From: Paraburkholderia sp. PGU19
GTDB taxonomy: Bacteria; Pseudomonadota; Gammaproteobacteria; Burkholderiales; Burkholderiaceae
Assembly: GCF_013426915.1 (NCBI RefSeq)
Contig: NZ_AP023179.1
Coordinates: 1,860,001 to 1,924,000 of the forward strand
Length of the DNA: 64,000 nucleotides
Reading direction: 5' to 3'
The notes under the pieces were generated by a model that did not search any database, was not told the DNA's origin, and worked only from the letters and a program-made list of their open reading frames with translations. Positions 26,179 to 35,951 of the stretch are shown here, piece by piece (positions within the stretch are counted from its first letter, which is position 1; every line of letters starts with the position of its first letter). The translations under genes and the position numbers were made by a program.

Positions 26179-26351
26179 TTGATGTGTCTCCAGGGGGCTT
26201 CTCATACCAGTCATGGTCATGGTCGGGCGCTTTCGCATCAATCGCCCATCTGCGTCCATGATCGAATATGAGAATTAGCGCTGGATGAGGGCACGGAATC
26301 CTTTCCGTCCCGCGCAATGCTCATTCAAAGCTAATTCACGGGACTTAATCT

Positions 26352-26378
26352 GCTTCACATCAGCGGTGCATGTGAAGC
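26352..26378. promoter_or_regulatory. Inverted repeat between the sugar porter and DUF3563 genes
   Basis: GCTTCACAT (26352–26360) and ATGTGAAGC (26370–26378) are perfect 9-bp arms with a 9-base spacer. This form suits a dimeric regulator binding across two turns. It lies about 175 bases from the porter start and about 90 from the small gene. Confidence 0.4.
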
Positions 26379-26464
26379 GGGTTCACCAAACCTATGTCAT
26401 GTGCGCTGTGTCGGTGGTGACGCAATTTAGCGAACGCCGCCTTTTACACGACAAGGAGCACATC

Positions 26465-26668
26465 ATGTTTGCACGCCTTTCCCACCTCCTCGGAAAAATG
26501 GTTTCCGGCCACGACGTTTCTTCGCACAGCGACTATCTCGCGTCGTCGAGCGATCTGGCTGATCTCGAACGCCGCATGCGGCAGGTCGACGAGGAAGAGC
26601 ACGCGTACCGCATGCCGTTTTGCGGATCGGTATCTCGCGATCAGAATTCGTTTGTCTCGAAGCATTGA
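26465..26668 (+). CDS. DUF3563 family small protein
   Basis: A 67-aa protein with a strong ribosome binding site (AAGGAG). The core DYLASSSDLADLERRMRQVD (about residues 23–42) matches the DUF3563 family of small Burkholderiaceae proteins. These are predicted to be helical, and their function is unknown. Several paralogues usually occur per genome. No membrane segment is seen. Confidence 0.75.
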   Translation: MFARLSHLLGKMVSGHDVSSHSDYLASSSDLADLERRMRQVDEEEHAYRMPFCGSVSRDQNSFVSKH

Positions 26669-26754
26669 GCCGTTTGAAGTATGGCGGCTAGTTCGGCAGA
26701 CAGGCAGATCGAATCGTCACCGCGAGTTAATCGCTATGTCCAACCCGCTGCGCG

Positions 26755-28005
26755 TCAGGCAATGGTGTTCGCACATGTTTGCCTGACGCTTTCGCGCGGC
26801 ACGAGAAGGCGCGTCGAGAGCCAGCAACCGATACCCATCAACGCAATGACGTACGCCATTGGGCGCGGCGTGCCGTCCGCGAAGAAACCGATCAGCGCCG
26901 AGCCCGCAATACCGGCGCCATACTGTATCGAGCCGATCAGTGCGGAGACGGCGCCTGCGCGCTCGGGGCAAGCGCCAAGCGCACCCGCGATCGCATTGGC
27001 GTTGATGAACCCGTTGGTCGAGACGAAAAGGAACAGCGGCAGCACGAGGCCGATCAGGCCGCCCCATCCCGATCCCGCATCGAACGCGAGGAGGGCACCC
27101 ATGAGCCCCGCTACGATTGCGCCAAAACGCATCAGACGATCGCCGCCGAAACGCAGGACAAGCCGGGCGTTGACCTGGTTGGTGATCATGATGCCGACGA
27201 TTCCCGCAGCGAACAGCACGCCGTAGTGCTGCGGCGACACGTGGTGGTAGGTGATGTACGCGAACGGCGTACCCGCAACATAAGCAAAGATGCCGCCGTA
27301 GAAAAATCCTACGCTTACGGAATATCCGAGCACGCTTCGATTGCGCAGCAGGCTGGCATAACCGGCAAGTGAGTTCCCGAGTGGGGCGCGATTGCGGCGC
27401 TCCCCGGGCAGGGTCTCAGGGAGGCAGTAAAGCCCTGCGAGCGTCGCGATGCCGACGGCGACGAGTACCCAGAAGATCGCCCGCCACGACGCAACGTGGA
27501 GGATCAGGCCGCCGACGCTCGGTCCGATCAAAGGCGCAACGGCCATGACGGTCATCAGGGTCGACATCATTTGCGCGGCGCGTACACCGCTGTACAGATC
27601 GCGCACCATGGCGCGGGAAATGACCACGCTTGCGCATGCGCCGACTGCTTGCAGCACGCGCCAGCCAATGAGGGTGTTTGCGTCCTGCGATATCGCGCAG
27701 CCAGCGGAGCCGAAGATAAAAAGAACAAGGCCGATCGCCACAGGTAACCGCCGGCCGTGACGATCGCTGACCGGTCCCCACAACAACTGGCCCAGGCTGA
27801 AGCCAATGAGATATCCCGAGATCGTCAGTTGCAGTGTGCCGGGGTCGGCGTGGAGCGCATCGGCCATGGCGGGCAACGCGGGAAGGTACAGATCCGTCGA
27901 GATCGACGCGAAAGCCATCAACGTACTGAGGATCAGCAGCGTCCGCACGCGATGATGTTGCGCATCATGCTTCGCGGCGGCGGTCGATTGATGGTCTGTT
28001 GGCAT
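26755..28005 (-). CDS. Bcr/CflA-family multidrug efflux MFS
   Basis: A 416-aa, 12-segment drug:H+ antiporter of the Bcr/CflA subfamily. Helix 1 contains STDLYLPALPAMADAL, motif A is WGPVSDRHGRRLPV, and the Arg-rich helix 4 region is GWRVLQAVGACASVVI. Known members export bicyclomycin, chloramphenicol or cysteine. It stands alone between the DUF3563 gene and the aldo/keto reductase pair, with no regulator next to it. Sequence shows an intact protein. Confidence 0.88.
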   Translation of the reverse strand: MPTDHQSTAAAKHDAQHHRVRTLLILSTLMAFASISTDLYLPALPAMADALHADPGTLQLTISGYLIGFSLGQLLWGPVSDRHGRRLPVAIGLVLFIFGSAGCAISQDANTLIGWRVLQAVGACASVVISRAMVRDLYSGVRAAQMMSTLMTVMAVAPLIGPSVGGLILHVASWRAIFWVLVAVGIATLAGLYCLPETLPGERRNRAPLGNSLAGYASLLRNRSVLGYSVSVGFFYGGIFAYVAGTPFAYITYHHVSPQHYGVLFAAGIVGIMITNQVNARLVLRFGGDRLMRFGAIVAGLMGALLAFDAGSGWGGLIGLVLPLFLFVSTNGFINANAIAGALGACPERAGAVSALIGSIQYGAGIAGSALIGFFADGTPRPMAYVIALMGIGCWLSTRLLVPRESVRQTCANTIA

Positions 28006-28141
28006 GATCGAAAGCGGTGGCGATACTTGGCAATAGTATGTGCTACGTCAGAAGCGTGAGGTGCTAATCGCGTCCGTAGTAAGTAAGCGGCGCGATGCTA
28101 AAGGCGTAATCGAGTGCCTCGGCAAGCGCTTCTGACGGGCC

Positions 28142-29152
28142 TCACACCTGGAGCGCCCGGCGACCTTCGACCGGGTAACCGGGGTCCGTGTAACCCGGTG
28201 TCGATGCATGTCCAGGCGGCACCAGGCTATCGACGAACTTTTCGTCGTCGGGTCCGAGTTGCACTTTCAGCGCTTCGATATAGCTGTCCCAATGCGCTTC
28301 CGTACGCGGACCCGCAATCGCCGCACTGACGAGCCGATTCTTGAGTACCCACGCCAGCGCGAACGCGATCGACGTCGTGCCGCGCGCGGCGGCGTGCGCC
28401 GCTACCTCTTGCGCAATCGCCAGCGACTCCGGCCGCCATTCCGTCTGCTGGATGCGCTTGTCGCCGCGGCCTGCCCGCGTGTCTGAGGGCGGGGGAGCAT
28501 CCACCGCATACTTGCCCGTCAGCACGCCACGGGCAAGTGGGCTATAGGAGACGCTGCCCACGCCGTAGTGCGCGGCCGCTGGCAACTGTTCAACCTCGGC
28601 AGTACGGTCCACCATGTTGTACAGCGGCTGGCTCGCAACCGGCCGGTCGATGCCGAGCTGATCCGCGAGCCGCACGATCTCGGCGATGCGCCAGCCCCGG
28701 AAGTTCGACACGCCGAAATAGCGCACCTTGCCCTGACGGATCAGATCGCCAATCGCACGCACGCCTTCTTCGAGCGGTGCATCGAGCAATGCGCGATGAA
28801 AGTACAGGATGTCGATGTAGTCGCTGCCCAGGCGCTTGAGGCTCGCTTCGACCGATTGCATGATCCACTTGCGCGACTGTCCCTGTTCGTTCGGACCTTG
28901 CGTGGCCGGATAGCCGAACTTCGTCGCGACCACCCAACTATTGCGACGCTCGGCGATCGCACGGCCGACGATTTCTTCCGAACGGCCTGCGTGATAGACG
29001 TCAGCCGTATCGATGAAATTGATGCCCTGATCGAATGCCTTGTCGATGATGCGTTTCGAAGTCGCTTCGTCGGTTTCGCCGCCGAACATCATCGCGCCCA
29101 GGCACAAGGGCGAAACCTTGAGGGCGCTGCGGCCCAGATATCCGTATTCCAT
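28142..29152 (-). CDS. Aldo/keto reductase
   Basis: A 336-aa NADPH-dependent oxidoreductase with a TIM barrel. The catalytic tetrad region is visible as NFIDTADVYHAGRSEE (Asp, Tyr) with Lys in VVATKFGYP, and His appears in DILYFHRAL. The C-terminal cofactor-binding part includes AIAGPRTEAHWD. The start is placed at ATG 29152 (MEYGYLGRSAL). Members reduce aldehydes or ketones, including sugar-derived ones. It follows an SDR gene by 16 bases, so the two probably act in one pathway, possibly under the adjacent, frameshifted LysR gene. Confidence 0.87.
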   Translation of the reverse strand: MEYGYLGRSALKVSPLCLGAMMFGGETDEATSKRIIDKAFDQGINFIDTADVYHAGRSEEIVGRAIAERRNSWVVATKFGYPATQGPNEQGQSRKWIMQSVEASLKRLGSDYIDILYFHRALLDAPLEEGVRAIGDLIRQGKVRYFGVSNFRGWRIAEIVRLADQLGIDRPVASQPLYNMVDRTAEVEQLPAAAHYGVGSVSYSPLARGVLTGKYAVDAPPPSDTRAGRGDKRIQQTEWRPESLAIAQEVAAHAAARGTTSIAFALAWVLKNRLVSAAIAGPRTEAHWDSYIEALKVQLGPDDEKFVDSLVPPGHASTPGYTDPGYPVEGRRALQV

Positions 29153-29168
29153 GTCGTGTTCTTTCTGA

Positions 29169-29930
29169 TTAACGAGCGGTGTAGCCGCCATCGACGGCGA
29201 GCGCGTGACCGATCACGAAACTCGCGCCTGGGCTGCACAACCAGAGCACGGCCGCGGCGATTTCATCGGACCGTCCGAGCCGGCCGATGGGCTGCTCGTT
29301 CATGAGCGCTTTCATCGCCTCGGGCTCGCGCTCCAGCATCTCCGCGACCATCGGGGTTTCGATGATGCCGGGGCACACGGCGTTGATGCGGATGCCTCTC
29401 GCTGCGTATTCGAGCGCGGCGCTTTTCGTGAGTCCGATGACGCCATGCTTCGACGCGTGATACACGCCACGGCCCGCAATACCCACGAGCCCGCCGAGCG
29501 ACGAGCAGTTGACGATCGCGCCGCTTCCCTGTTCGCGCATCTGCAGCAATTCGTATTTCATGCAGTTCCACACGCCGCGCAGGTTCACGCCGTTCACGCG
29601 TTCGAACTCGTCGCCGCTGGCGTCGGCCGTTTCGGCGACAGGGCTGTTGATGCCTGCGTTGTTGTACGCCGCATCGAGACGTCCGTAGGTAGCGACAGTC
29701 AGATCGACCATCGCTTTGACTTGTGCCTCGTCGGCAACGTCGCAGCGCACGGCAAGCGCCTGATGACCTGAAGCGACAAGCCTGGCGGCGGCTGCTTTAA
29801 CCGCGCCTTCGTCGACATCTGCGAGTACGACGGAAGCGCCTTCGGCGGCAAATGCCTGTGCTGCGGCAAGTCCCAGTCCTGAACCCGCGCCCGTCACCAG
29901 CGCGACCTTGCCTTGAAACATGCCGTTCAT
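29169..29930 (-). CDS. SDR-family NAD(P)-dependent oxidoreductase
   Basis: A 253-aa classical short-chain dehydrogenase. The nucleotide-binding motif TGAGSGLG is at about residues 14–21, the NNAG motif follows beta-4, and the catalytic Ser-Tyr-Lys set is in NCSSLGG and YHASKHG. The acidic residue after beta-2 (LADVDE) suggests a preference for NAD(H). Substrate is unknown. It leads a two-gene operon with the aldo/keto reductase. Confidence 0.88.
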   Translation of the reverse strand: MNGMFQGKVALVTGAGSGLGLAAAQAFAAEGASVVLADVDEGAVKAAAARLVASGHQALAVRCDVADEAQVKAMVDLTVATYGRLDAAYNNAGINSPVAETADASGDEFERVNGVNLRGVWNCMKYELLQMREQGSGAIVNCSSLGGLVGIAGRGVYHASKHGVIGLTKSAALEYAARGIRINAVCPGIIETPMVAEMLEREPEAMKALMNEQPIGRLGRSDEIAAAVLWLCSPGASFVIGHALAVDGGYTAR

Positions 29931-30044
29931 ATCCGTCTCACCTGAATGCTGACCAGGTGAAATGATAGGAATTTAGCGTCTATCGATAAAGACCTTAAAA
30001 CCGCAAGCTCTTATGTTTCTCATTCATGAATCAAACGGCCGTAT

Positions 30045-30937
30045 TCAGGGGCTGTAGCGGAGCGCGTCGATCACTACCTTCATCGCACGCGAGGACTGGC
30101 GGCGGCTTGCGTAATAAGCATGGAGGCCGGCGAATGTCGGCGACCAGTCTTCGAGCACCCAGACAAGACGGCCTGCTGTGATATGCGGCTGAACGACGTC
30201 TGCCGGAATGTAGGCGAGTCCATAACCCGACAAGGCCGCATCGAGCATTTGATAGGTGCCATTGAAGGCAAGCTGCCCCTCCACACGCACCTGGACCTCC
30301 CGCTGTCCTTTCCTTAGCTCCCATGCGTAGAAGCCGCCATGGGTAGGTAGACGCAGGTTGATGCAATTGTGGGCGATCAGGTCTTGCGGTTTCCTGGGGG
30401 CCGCGTGCTTTTGCAGGTAAGCGGGCGTGCCGACGACGGCCATGCGCATGTCGGGGCCGACACGGACGGCGATCATGTCCTTCGCGACCTGATCGCCGTT
30501 GCGAACGCCGATGTCATAGCGATCCGCGACGATATCGGAGAGACCGTAGTCCGTGATGATTTCGACCTTGATCTCAGGATAGCGACGAAGCACTTTAGAC
30601 AGTCTCGGCCAGAGGATAGTCTTGGTCGCGTAGTCGGTCGCCGTGATGCGGATCGTGCCCGCAGGCATGTCGCGAAGTTCGGTGACGGCGGCCAGTTCGG
30701 CCTCGATTTCCTCGAAGCGAGGCGCGACAGTCTCGAGCAGCCGCTCGCCGGCTTCCGTCGGGGCGACGCTGCGCGTCGTCCGGGTCAGGAGCCGAAGACC
30801 GAGTCGCGTTTCGAGCGCCCGGATCGTGTGGCTCAACGCTGATTGCGATACCCCAGTTGCGCGGCGGCGCGCGTGAAACTGCGCTCACGCGCGACGGCGA
30901 TGAATGCAAGCAGATCGTTGAAATTTTCGCGTGGCAT
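30045..30937 (-). pseudogene. LysR-family regulator with a one-base frameshift
   Basis: From ATG 30937 the frame encodes a normal LysR N-terminus (MPRENFNDLLAFIAVAR, then SFTRAAAQLG). It then shifts at a run of four C (30851–30854 on the plus strand; G on the coding strand) and stops 8 codons later. One more base in that run would join it to the long frame that continues SQSALSHTIRALETRLG and ends at 30045, giving a standard ~297-aa regulator. The downstream frame alone lacks the first half of the DNA-binding domain. It flanks the SDR/aldo-keto reductase pair and would be its likely regulator. This is either a real inactivation or a homopolymer sequencing error. Confidence 0.8.
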
Positions 30938-31233
30938 TGATGAACCCGTTTCATAAGTGTATGCCGATTTTAGCGTCTAGTCAGACGGGGTATGCCTGGA
31001 TATCTTTGCAAGGCTCGTGTTGGCTCGTGCGGACTTTGGCATTGACACCTTAGACGCCGTCACGTCAAAGGGCCCACCCCAGATCGCTCGCGCATTTAGC
31101 TACAACTAACGCGCAAGTTTCTGTCCACCTGGCCGTGAGAGATCAAGATGAAGCTTTCCGCTGTGATATGACGCGAGATACCGATTGTCCGCCAGACCCT
31201 GATTCCGGGTCATCTCGCGCAAGGACATCACAC

Positions 31234-32031
31234 GTGAACAGGTTCGTCATATTGCTTGCGTCGGTTTGCCTGATGCTTTCCGCCTGTTCGCAAATGCAAA
31301 GGAATATCAGCATGGAAAAAAGCCATTCGCTTCCCGCCTTTCCGACGCCCGAGGACGTGCGTGCGGTCTCGCCAGCGCTCGAAAACTATACGACAGATAC
31401 GCTTCTAGAAGATTTGTGGAAGCGTCCACAACTGTCGCCGCGCGATCGCAGCATCGTGACGCTGTCGGTACTGATTGCGCGCAATCAGACGGTCGAGTTA
31501 CCGTACCACCTCAACCTTGCACTCGATAACGGCGTCAAGCCGGGTGAGATCTCGGAGATCATTACGCATCTCGCGTTTTACTCGGGTTGGGCCAATGCGA
31601 CATCGGCGGTCGGCGTCACGAAGACCGTATTTGACCAGCGCGGCGTCAAGGCAGATCAAATACCGCCTGCCACGGGCAAGATGCTGCCGCTCGACGAAGC
31701 CGCTGAGGCGGAGCGAGCGGGCACCGTGCAGCAAAATTTCGGCACTGTCGCGCCGGGTGTCGTGCAATTCACGACCAATGTGCTGTTCCGGGATCTCTGG
31801 TTGCGCCCCGGTCTCGCGCCGCGCGACCGCAGTCTCGTGACGGTCAGCGCGCTCGTCGCCACGGGGCAGGTTGCGCAGATCACCTATCACCTCAATCGTG
31901 CGATGGATAACGGCCTGACCAGAGATGAAGCGTCGGAGGTGATGACGCAACTCGCCTTCTATGCCGGTTGGCCTAACGTGTTTTCCGCGTTGCCGGTGGT
32001 CAAGGACGTCTTTGAGAAGCGTGCTCACTGA
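31234..32031 (+). CDS. Lipoprotein with tandem carboxymuconolactone-decarboxylase-like domains
   Basis: Starting at GTG 31234 (preceded by AAGGA), the 265-aa product has a lipoprotein-like signal (FVILLASVCLMLSAC, lipobox LSAC, Cys18). Two copies of a CMD/AhpD-like helical domain follow, each with the motif PRDRSxVTxSxLxAxxQ…YHLNxAxDNG (about residues 70–135 and 190–255). The CxxC pair of AhpD peroxidases is absent, so a redox role is unlikely. Such proteins are often annotated gamma-carboxymuconolactone decarboxylase, but periplasmic anchoring argues against that exact reaction. An alternative start at 31135 would hide the lipobox. Confidence 0.72.
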   Translation: MNRFVILLASVCLMLSACSQMQRNISMEKSHSLPAFPTPEDVRAVSPALENYTTDTLLEDLWKRPQLSPRDRSIVTLSVLIARNQTVELPYHLNLALDNGVKPGEISEIITHLAFYSGWANATSAVGVTKTVFDQRGVKADQIPPATGKMLPLDEAAEAERAGTVQQNFGTVAPGVVQFTTNVLFRDLWLRPGLAPRDRSLVTVSALVATGQVAQITYHLNRAMDNGLTRDEASEVMTQLAFYAGWPNVFSALPVVKDVFEKRAH

Positions 32032-32226
32032 GCGGGCGGCGCCTCGCCGACGAAAAATCACGCCGCGCCGCTCACACAGCGATAACCAGTGGGAATCGTC
32101 CCATAAGCCGATTTCAATAGACGGCTATCAAAGTTCTCTCCAGACTTTGGGGCGGCGGACCTTGAATCACGGTCCGCCCTCAAGAAGAGCGCGCTAGAGC
32201 GCAAAAGCCCTGGAGGAGACAAAGAC

Positions 32227-33533
32227 ATGCCGCATCGCCCAAGAGTTACACGGTCGGTCCTCGCGCTGATGTGCGCGATGTCGTTCATCATGTATCTCGA
32301 TCGCGTGAATCTTTCCGCCGCCGCGGGACTGATTCGCGACGACCTGCATCTTTCCAATACCAATGTCGGTTTCGTGTTCGGCGCGTTCGCCTACACGTAC
32401 GCGATCTTCCAGGTGATCGGCGGATGGTTCAGTGACCGCGTGGGCGCGAAGACCACGCTCATGCTGTGCGCGACGATCTGGATCATCGCCACGGTCGCGA
32501 CGGGTGTCGCGGGCGGCGTGGTGTCGCTGTTCTGCGCGCGAATGCTGCTAGGCGTCGGCGAAGGCGCCGCATTGCCCGCGCAGGCGCGTGCGCTCGTCAA
32601 CTGGTATCCGGCGAGCAAGCGCGGTTTCGTCCAGGGCCTCACACATTCGTTCTCGCGCCTGGGAAACGCGCTGACCCGCCGCTGATCGCGCTGCTCGTCG
32701 CCTTCGCATCGTGGCGAGCGTCGTTCCTGCTGGTCGGCGCGCTCACCGCCGTCTGGCTCGTGGCCTATGCCTGGTACTTCAAGGACGACCCGCGCAAGCA
32801 TCGGCACATCACGCCGGAGGAAGTGGCCGAACTGCCGCCGGAAACGATGGCATCGGCGAAGACGACGCGCGAGCCGACGCCGTGGGGCAGGCTCATCAAG
32901 CGCATGGGTCCAACCATGATGGTCTACTTCTGCTACGGCTGGACGGGTTGGCTTTTCTTCACCTGGCTGCCGACCTTCTTCATGCACGGGCGCGGCCTCG
33001 ATCTCAAGAGTTCGGCGCTGTTCTCGGCGGGCGTGTTTCTTTCGGGCGTGGTCGGCAATACAGCGGGCGGGATGCTGTCGGATCGCATTCTGAAACGAAC
33101 GGGCAACGTGGTTGCCGCGCGACGCAACATGATCATCGTCGCCTTTCTGGGCGCACTGGTGTTTCTCGCACCGGTGATGATCGTCGATTCGCTGCCCGTC
33201 ATGGCTGCATCGTTGAGCCTGTCGTTCTTCTTCCTCGAATTGACCATCGGGCCGATCTGGGCCGTGCCCATGGACATCACGCCGAAACACGTGGGCATCG
33301 CGAGCGGACTCGTGAACGCAGGCTCGGCCATTGCCGGCATTTTCTCGCCGATCGCCTTTGGCTTCATCGTCGATCGGACGGGAAACTGGACGCTGCCGTT
33401 CATCGGATCGCTGGGCTTGCTGACGGTGGGCATCGTGATGACGTTTTTCATGCGTCCGGATATCAAGCTGGATGCACAGCCTGACGACGCTTCCGGCGAA
33501 CACGGATTGAAGCTGGCCGAGCAGAGTCGCTGA
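32227..33533 (+). pseudogene. ACS-family (GudP-like) MFS transporter with a one-base frameshift
   Basis: The first frame (32227–32685) encodes helices 1–4 of an anion:cation symporter (MYLDRVNLSAAA, GWFSDRVGAKTT), then ends in GNALTRR-stop. The rest of the protein (PPLIALLVAFASWRASF to 33533) is in the +1 frame. Adding one base in the C run at 32675–32677 restores …NALTPPLIALL…, the expected helix 4–5 region, and a ~435-aa carrier. GudP/ExuT-like carriers import hexuronates and aldarates, which fits the sugar-acid genes to the right. As read, it would be inactive. A strong terminator follows at 33550. Confidence 0.8.
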
Positions 33534-33549
33534 AGCGCATGAACAAAAG

Positions 33550-33585
33550 AGACCGCCTTCGCGAAGGAAGGCGGTCTTTGTTTTC
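33550..33585. terminator. Bidirectional Rho-independent terminator
   Basis: GACCGCCTTC (33551–33560) pairs perfectly with 33567–33576 (loop GCGAAG), with TTTGTTTT on the right and an A-rich flank on the left. It separates the convergent MFS pseudogene and LysR gene; the LysR stop lies within it. Confidence 0.8.
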
Positions 33586-34507
33586 ACGCGGTGCGAATCG
33601 CCTCGATCACCAGTTGCGTTGCCGGGCTGATGCGCCGGTTCTTCCGCAGAATCAGCCCATAAGGCGCGAGCCGGCCGCGTAACGGCGTACCCAGCGACGC
33701 AATCGTGCCGAGCGCCGAATAGTAATCCGCCACGGAGGACGGCAGCACGGCCAGCATGTCCGAATCACGCAGCAGCGAGAGCGTGGTGAGAATCGATGAA
33801 GTCTCCACGGTGCTTTCCGGCGGCGCCACGCGCGATTCCCTGAAAGTCTGGTCGATGATCTCGCGCATCGGACTGGGATGGGGTTGCACGATCCACGCGA
33901 ACTTCGACAACTGCACGAGCTTCGGCCTGCCCGGAATGCCGAGCGCCGGATGGTCCGGCCGCGCGACGATGGAAAGCGCCTCCTCCGACAAGGTCTCGAA
34001 GCTCAGATCCAGCGCGGGAAAGCCATACGGAATGCGCCCGACGACGATATCGAGCTGATCTTGCTGCAAGGCCTGCACGAGCACGTCGCTGGTATCGATC
34101 TGCACGCTGATCTGCAGACGGGGGTGTGCCTCCTTCAACTGCACGATCACGCGCGTCAGCAGTTCCGGCGCGGGCGCCATCACCGCGCCGATGCGCACCT
34201 TGCCGATATCGCCCGCCTCGATGGCGGCCAGTTCCTCGCGCAGTTCATCGAGATCCTCGAACATCACGCGCGCATAGCGCATCACTGCCTCGCCGTAGAC
34301 GGTCGCCTCCATGCCGCGCGGATGCCGCACGAATAGCGACACGCCGATGGTGTCTTCCAGTTCCTTCAACGCCTTGGTGGCCGCGGGTTGGGTCATCGCG
34401 AGTTCGTCGGCGGCGCTGCGTAGCGATTCAGTTTCGGAGAGCGCATGCATCAGTTGCAGATGGCGCAGGCGGAGTCGTTTCCGGATGGTCGAGGCGGGCG
34501 CGATCAT
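33584..34507 (-). CDS. LysR-family regulator of the sugar-acid cluster
   Basis: A 307-aa LysR regulator with an N-terminal helix-turn-helix (RLRLRHLQLMHALSETESLRSAADELAMTQ) resembling the GbpR/CbbR-like group that controls sugar and sugar-acid genes. The sensor domain spans about 100–300. I place the start at ATG 34507; the frame reaches 34567 without further homology. It is divergent from the enolase-superfamily dehydratase that heads an eight-kilobase catabolic array, which it most likely controls. GATAAC/GTTATC half sites occur between the two starts. Confidence 0.85.
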   Translation of the reverse strand: MIAPASTIRKRLRLRHLQLMHALSETESLRSAADELAMTQPAATKALKELEDTIGVSLFVRHPRGMEATVYGEAVMRYARVMFEDLDELREELAAIEAGDIGKVRIGAVMAPAPELLTRVIVQLKEAHPRLQISVQIDTSDVLVQALQQDQLDIVVGRIPYGFPALDLSFETLSEEALSIVARPDHPALGIPGRPKLVQLSKFAWIVQPHPSPMREIIDQTFRESRVAPPESTVETSSILTTLSLLRDSDMLAVLPSSVADYYSALGTIASLGTPLRGRLAPYGLILRKNRRISPATQLVIEAIRTA

Positions 34508-34530
34508 TTCGTGACGAGGTCTTCTTGAGC

Positions 34531-34579
34531 GATAACCGTTGGAAATAGGCTGATCCAAATAATTCAATGGTCAGTTATC
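34531..34579. promoter_or_regulatory. Spaced dyad between LysR and the dehydratase gene
   Basis: GATAAC (34531–34536) and GTTATC (34574–34579) are inverted half sites in the divergent intergenic region, centred about 43 bases apart, with AT-rich sequence between. This would suit a LysR tetramer contacting two sites. Confidence 0.3.
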
Positions 34580-34667
34580 GCAGAGTTTCGCACACTAGCA
34601 CCACCCGAAACAGCCGCGCAAACCCTTGAGTCGCGCGGCGCAACCCGATCGAACGGAGACAGACGAG

Positions 34668-35843
34668 ATGAAGATCAAGCACGTCCGCGCACGCGTTTTC
34701 GAATGGAAGGGCAAGGTCGTTCCGCCGCAATCGCACTTCTGCACGAACGCGGTGGACATCCTCTACGAACGCGGCGACGCGATGGGCTCGTTCCGCTTCC
34801 ACGGCTGGCTGGTCGTGGAGATCGAATGCGACGACGGCACGGTGGGCATTGGCAATTGCGCGCTGGCGCCGCGCGTGGCCAAGCAGATCGTCGATGAATA
34901 CCTCGCGCCTATCGCGATCGGCGAAGATCCGTTCGATTACGAATACCTGTGGCAGAAGATGTATCGCCGCACGCTGGCATGGGGCCGCAAGGGCATCGGC
35001 ATGGCGGCGATCTCGGCGATGGATATCGCCATCTGGGACATCATGGGCAAGGCGGTGAAAAAGCCGGTGTTCAAGCTGCTCGGCGGCCGCACGAAAGAGA
35101 AGATCTGGTGCTACGCCTCGAAGCTGTACAACAACGACGATCGCGACGCCTTCCTCGGAGAAGCGCAAGGCTATCTCGACCAGGGCTTCACCGCGATGAA
35201 AATGCGCTTCGGCTACGGCCCGAAGGACGGCCCGAAAGGCATGGCGAAGAACCTCGAACAGGTGCGCCTGCTGCGCGAACTGGCGGGCGACGACGTGGAC
35301 ATCATGGTCGAATGCTACATGGGCTGGACGCTCGAATACGCGCGCCGCATGTTGCCGCGCCTCGCTGAATTCAACCTGCGCTGGCTGGAAGAACCGGTGA
35401 TCGGCGACGACGTGGAAGGGTATCAGGAGCTCAAGAAGATGAACATCCTGCCCATCTCGGGCGGCGAGCACGAGTTCACCGTGTACGGCTTCAAGGACCT
35501 GCTCGAACGGCGCGCGGTGGACGTCATCCAGTACGACACCAACCGCGTGGGCGGCATCACGGCGGCACGCAAGATCAACGCGATGGCCGAGGCATGGTCG
35601 GTGCCCGTCATCCCGCACGCGGGGCAGATGCACAATTATCACCTCACCATGGCATCGACGGCCAGCCCGATGTCGGAGTTCTTCCCCGTATTCGACGTAG
35701 AAGTGGGCAACGAACTGTTCTACTACATCTTCGACGGCGAGCCGCAGCCGGAGAACGGCTATCTGCAACTGTCCGACGAGACGCCGGGCTTGGGGATCAC
35801 GCTCTCGGACAAGTATCTGAAGGACTTCGACATCATCGAATGA
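34668..35843 (+). CDS. Enolase-superfamily sugar-acid dehydratase (rhamnonate dehydratase-like)
   Basis: A 391-aa mandelate racemase/muconate lactonising enzyme-type protein. The capping domain covers about residues 1–130, then a TIM barrel begins [15 protein letters not shown]. Likely Mg2+ ligands are Glu215 (MVECYMG), Glu241 (WLEEPV) and Glu267 (SGGEHEF), with a catalytic His in [11 protein letters not shown] (His317). The [11 protein letters not shown] segment and the SGGEHE motif resemble L-rhamnonate dehydratases. Members remove water from an aldonate to give a 2-keto-3-deoxy acid. Start ATG 34668. It begins an array with carriers, a PdxA homologue, lactonase-like enzymes and a DapA-family lyase. 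Confidence 0.82.
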   Translation: MKIKHVRARVFEWKGKVVPPQSHFCTNAVDILYERGDAMGSFRFHGWLVVEIECDDGTVGIGNCALAPRVAKQIVDEYLAPIAIGEDPFDYEYLWQKMYRRTLAWGRKGIGMAAISAMDIAIWDIMGKAVKKPVFKLLGGRTKEKIWCYASKLYNNDDRDAFLGEAQGYLDQGFTAMKMRFGYGPKDGPKGMAKNLEQVRLLRELAGDDVDIMVECYMGWTLEYARRMLPRLAEFNLRWLEEPVIGDDVEGYQELKKMNILPISGGEHEFTVYGFKDLLERRAVDVIQYDTNRVGGITAARKINAMAEAWSVPVIPHAGQMHNYHLTMASTASPMSEFFPVFDVEVGNELFYYIFDGEPQPENGYLQLSDETPGLGITLSDKYLKDFDIIE

Positions 35844-35951
35844 GCCGCATGACGGCGGGCCGACGTAGCCCGTGAACCAGTCCACGGCAAACATCTTGCG
35901 TGGGGCCCGAGTATGCGCTGAAGCGCCAGCTCGGGCCGACAGGAGACAGAC

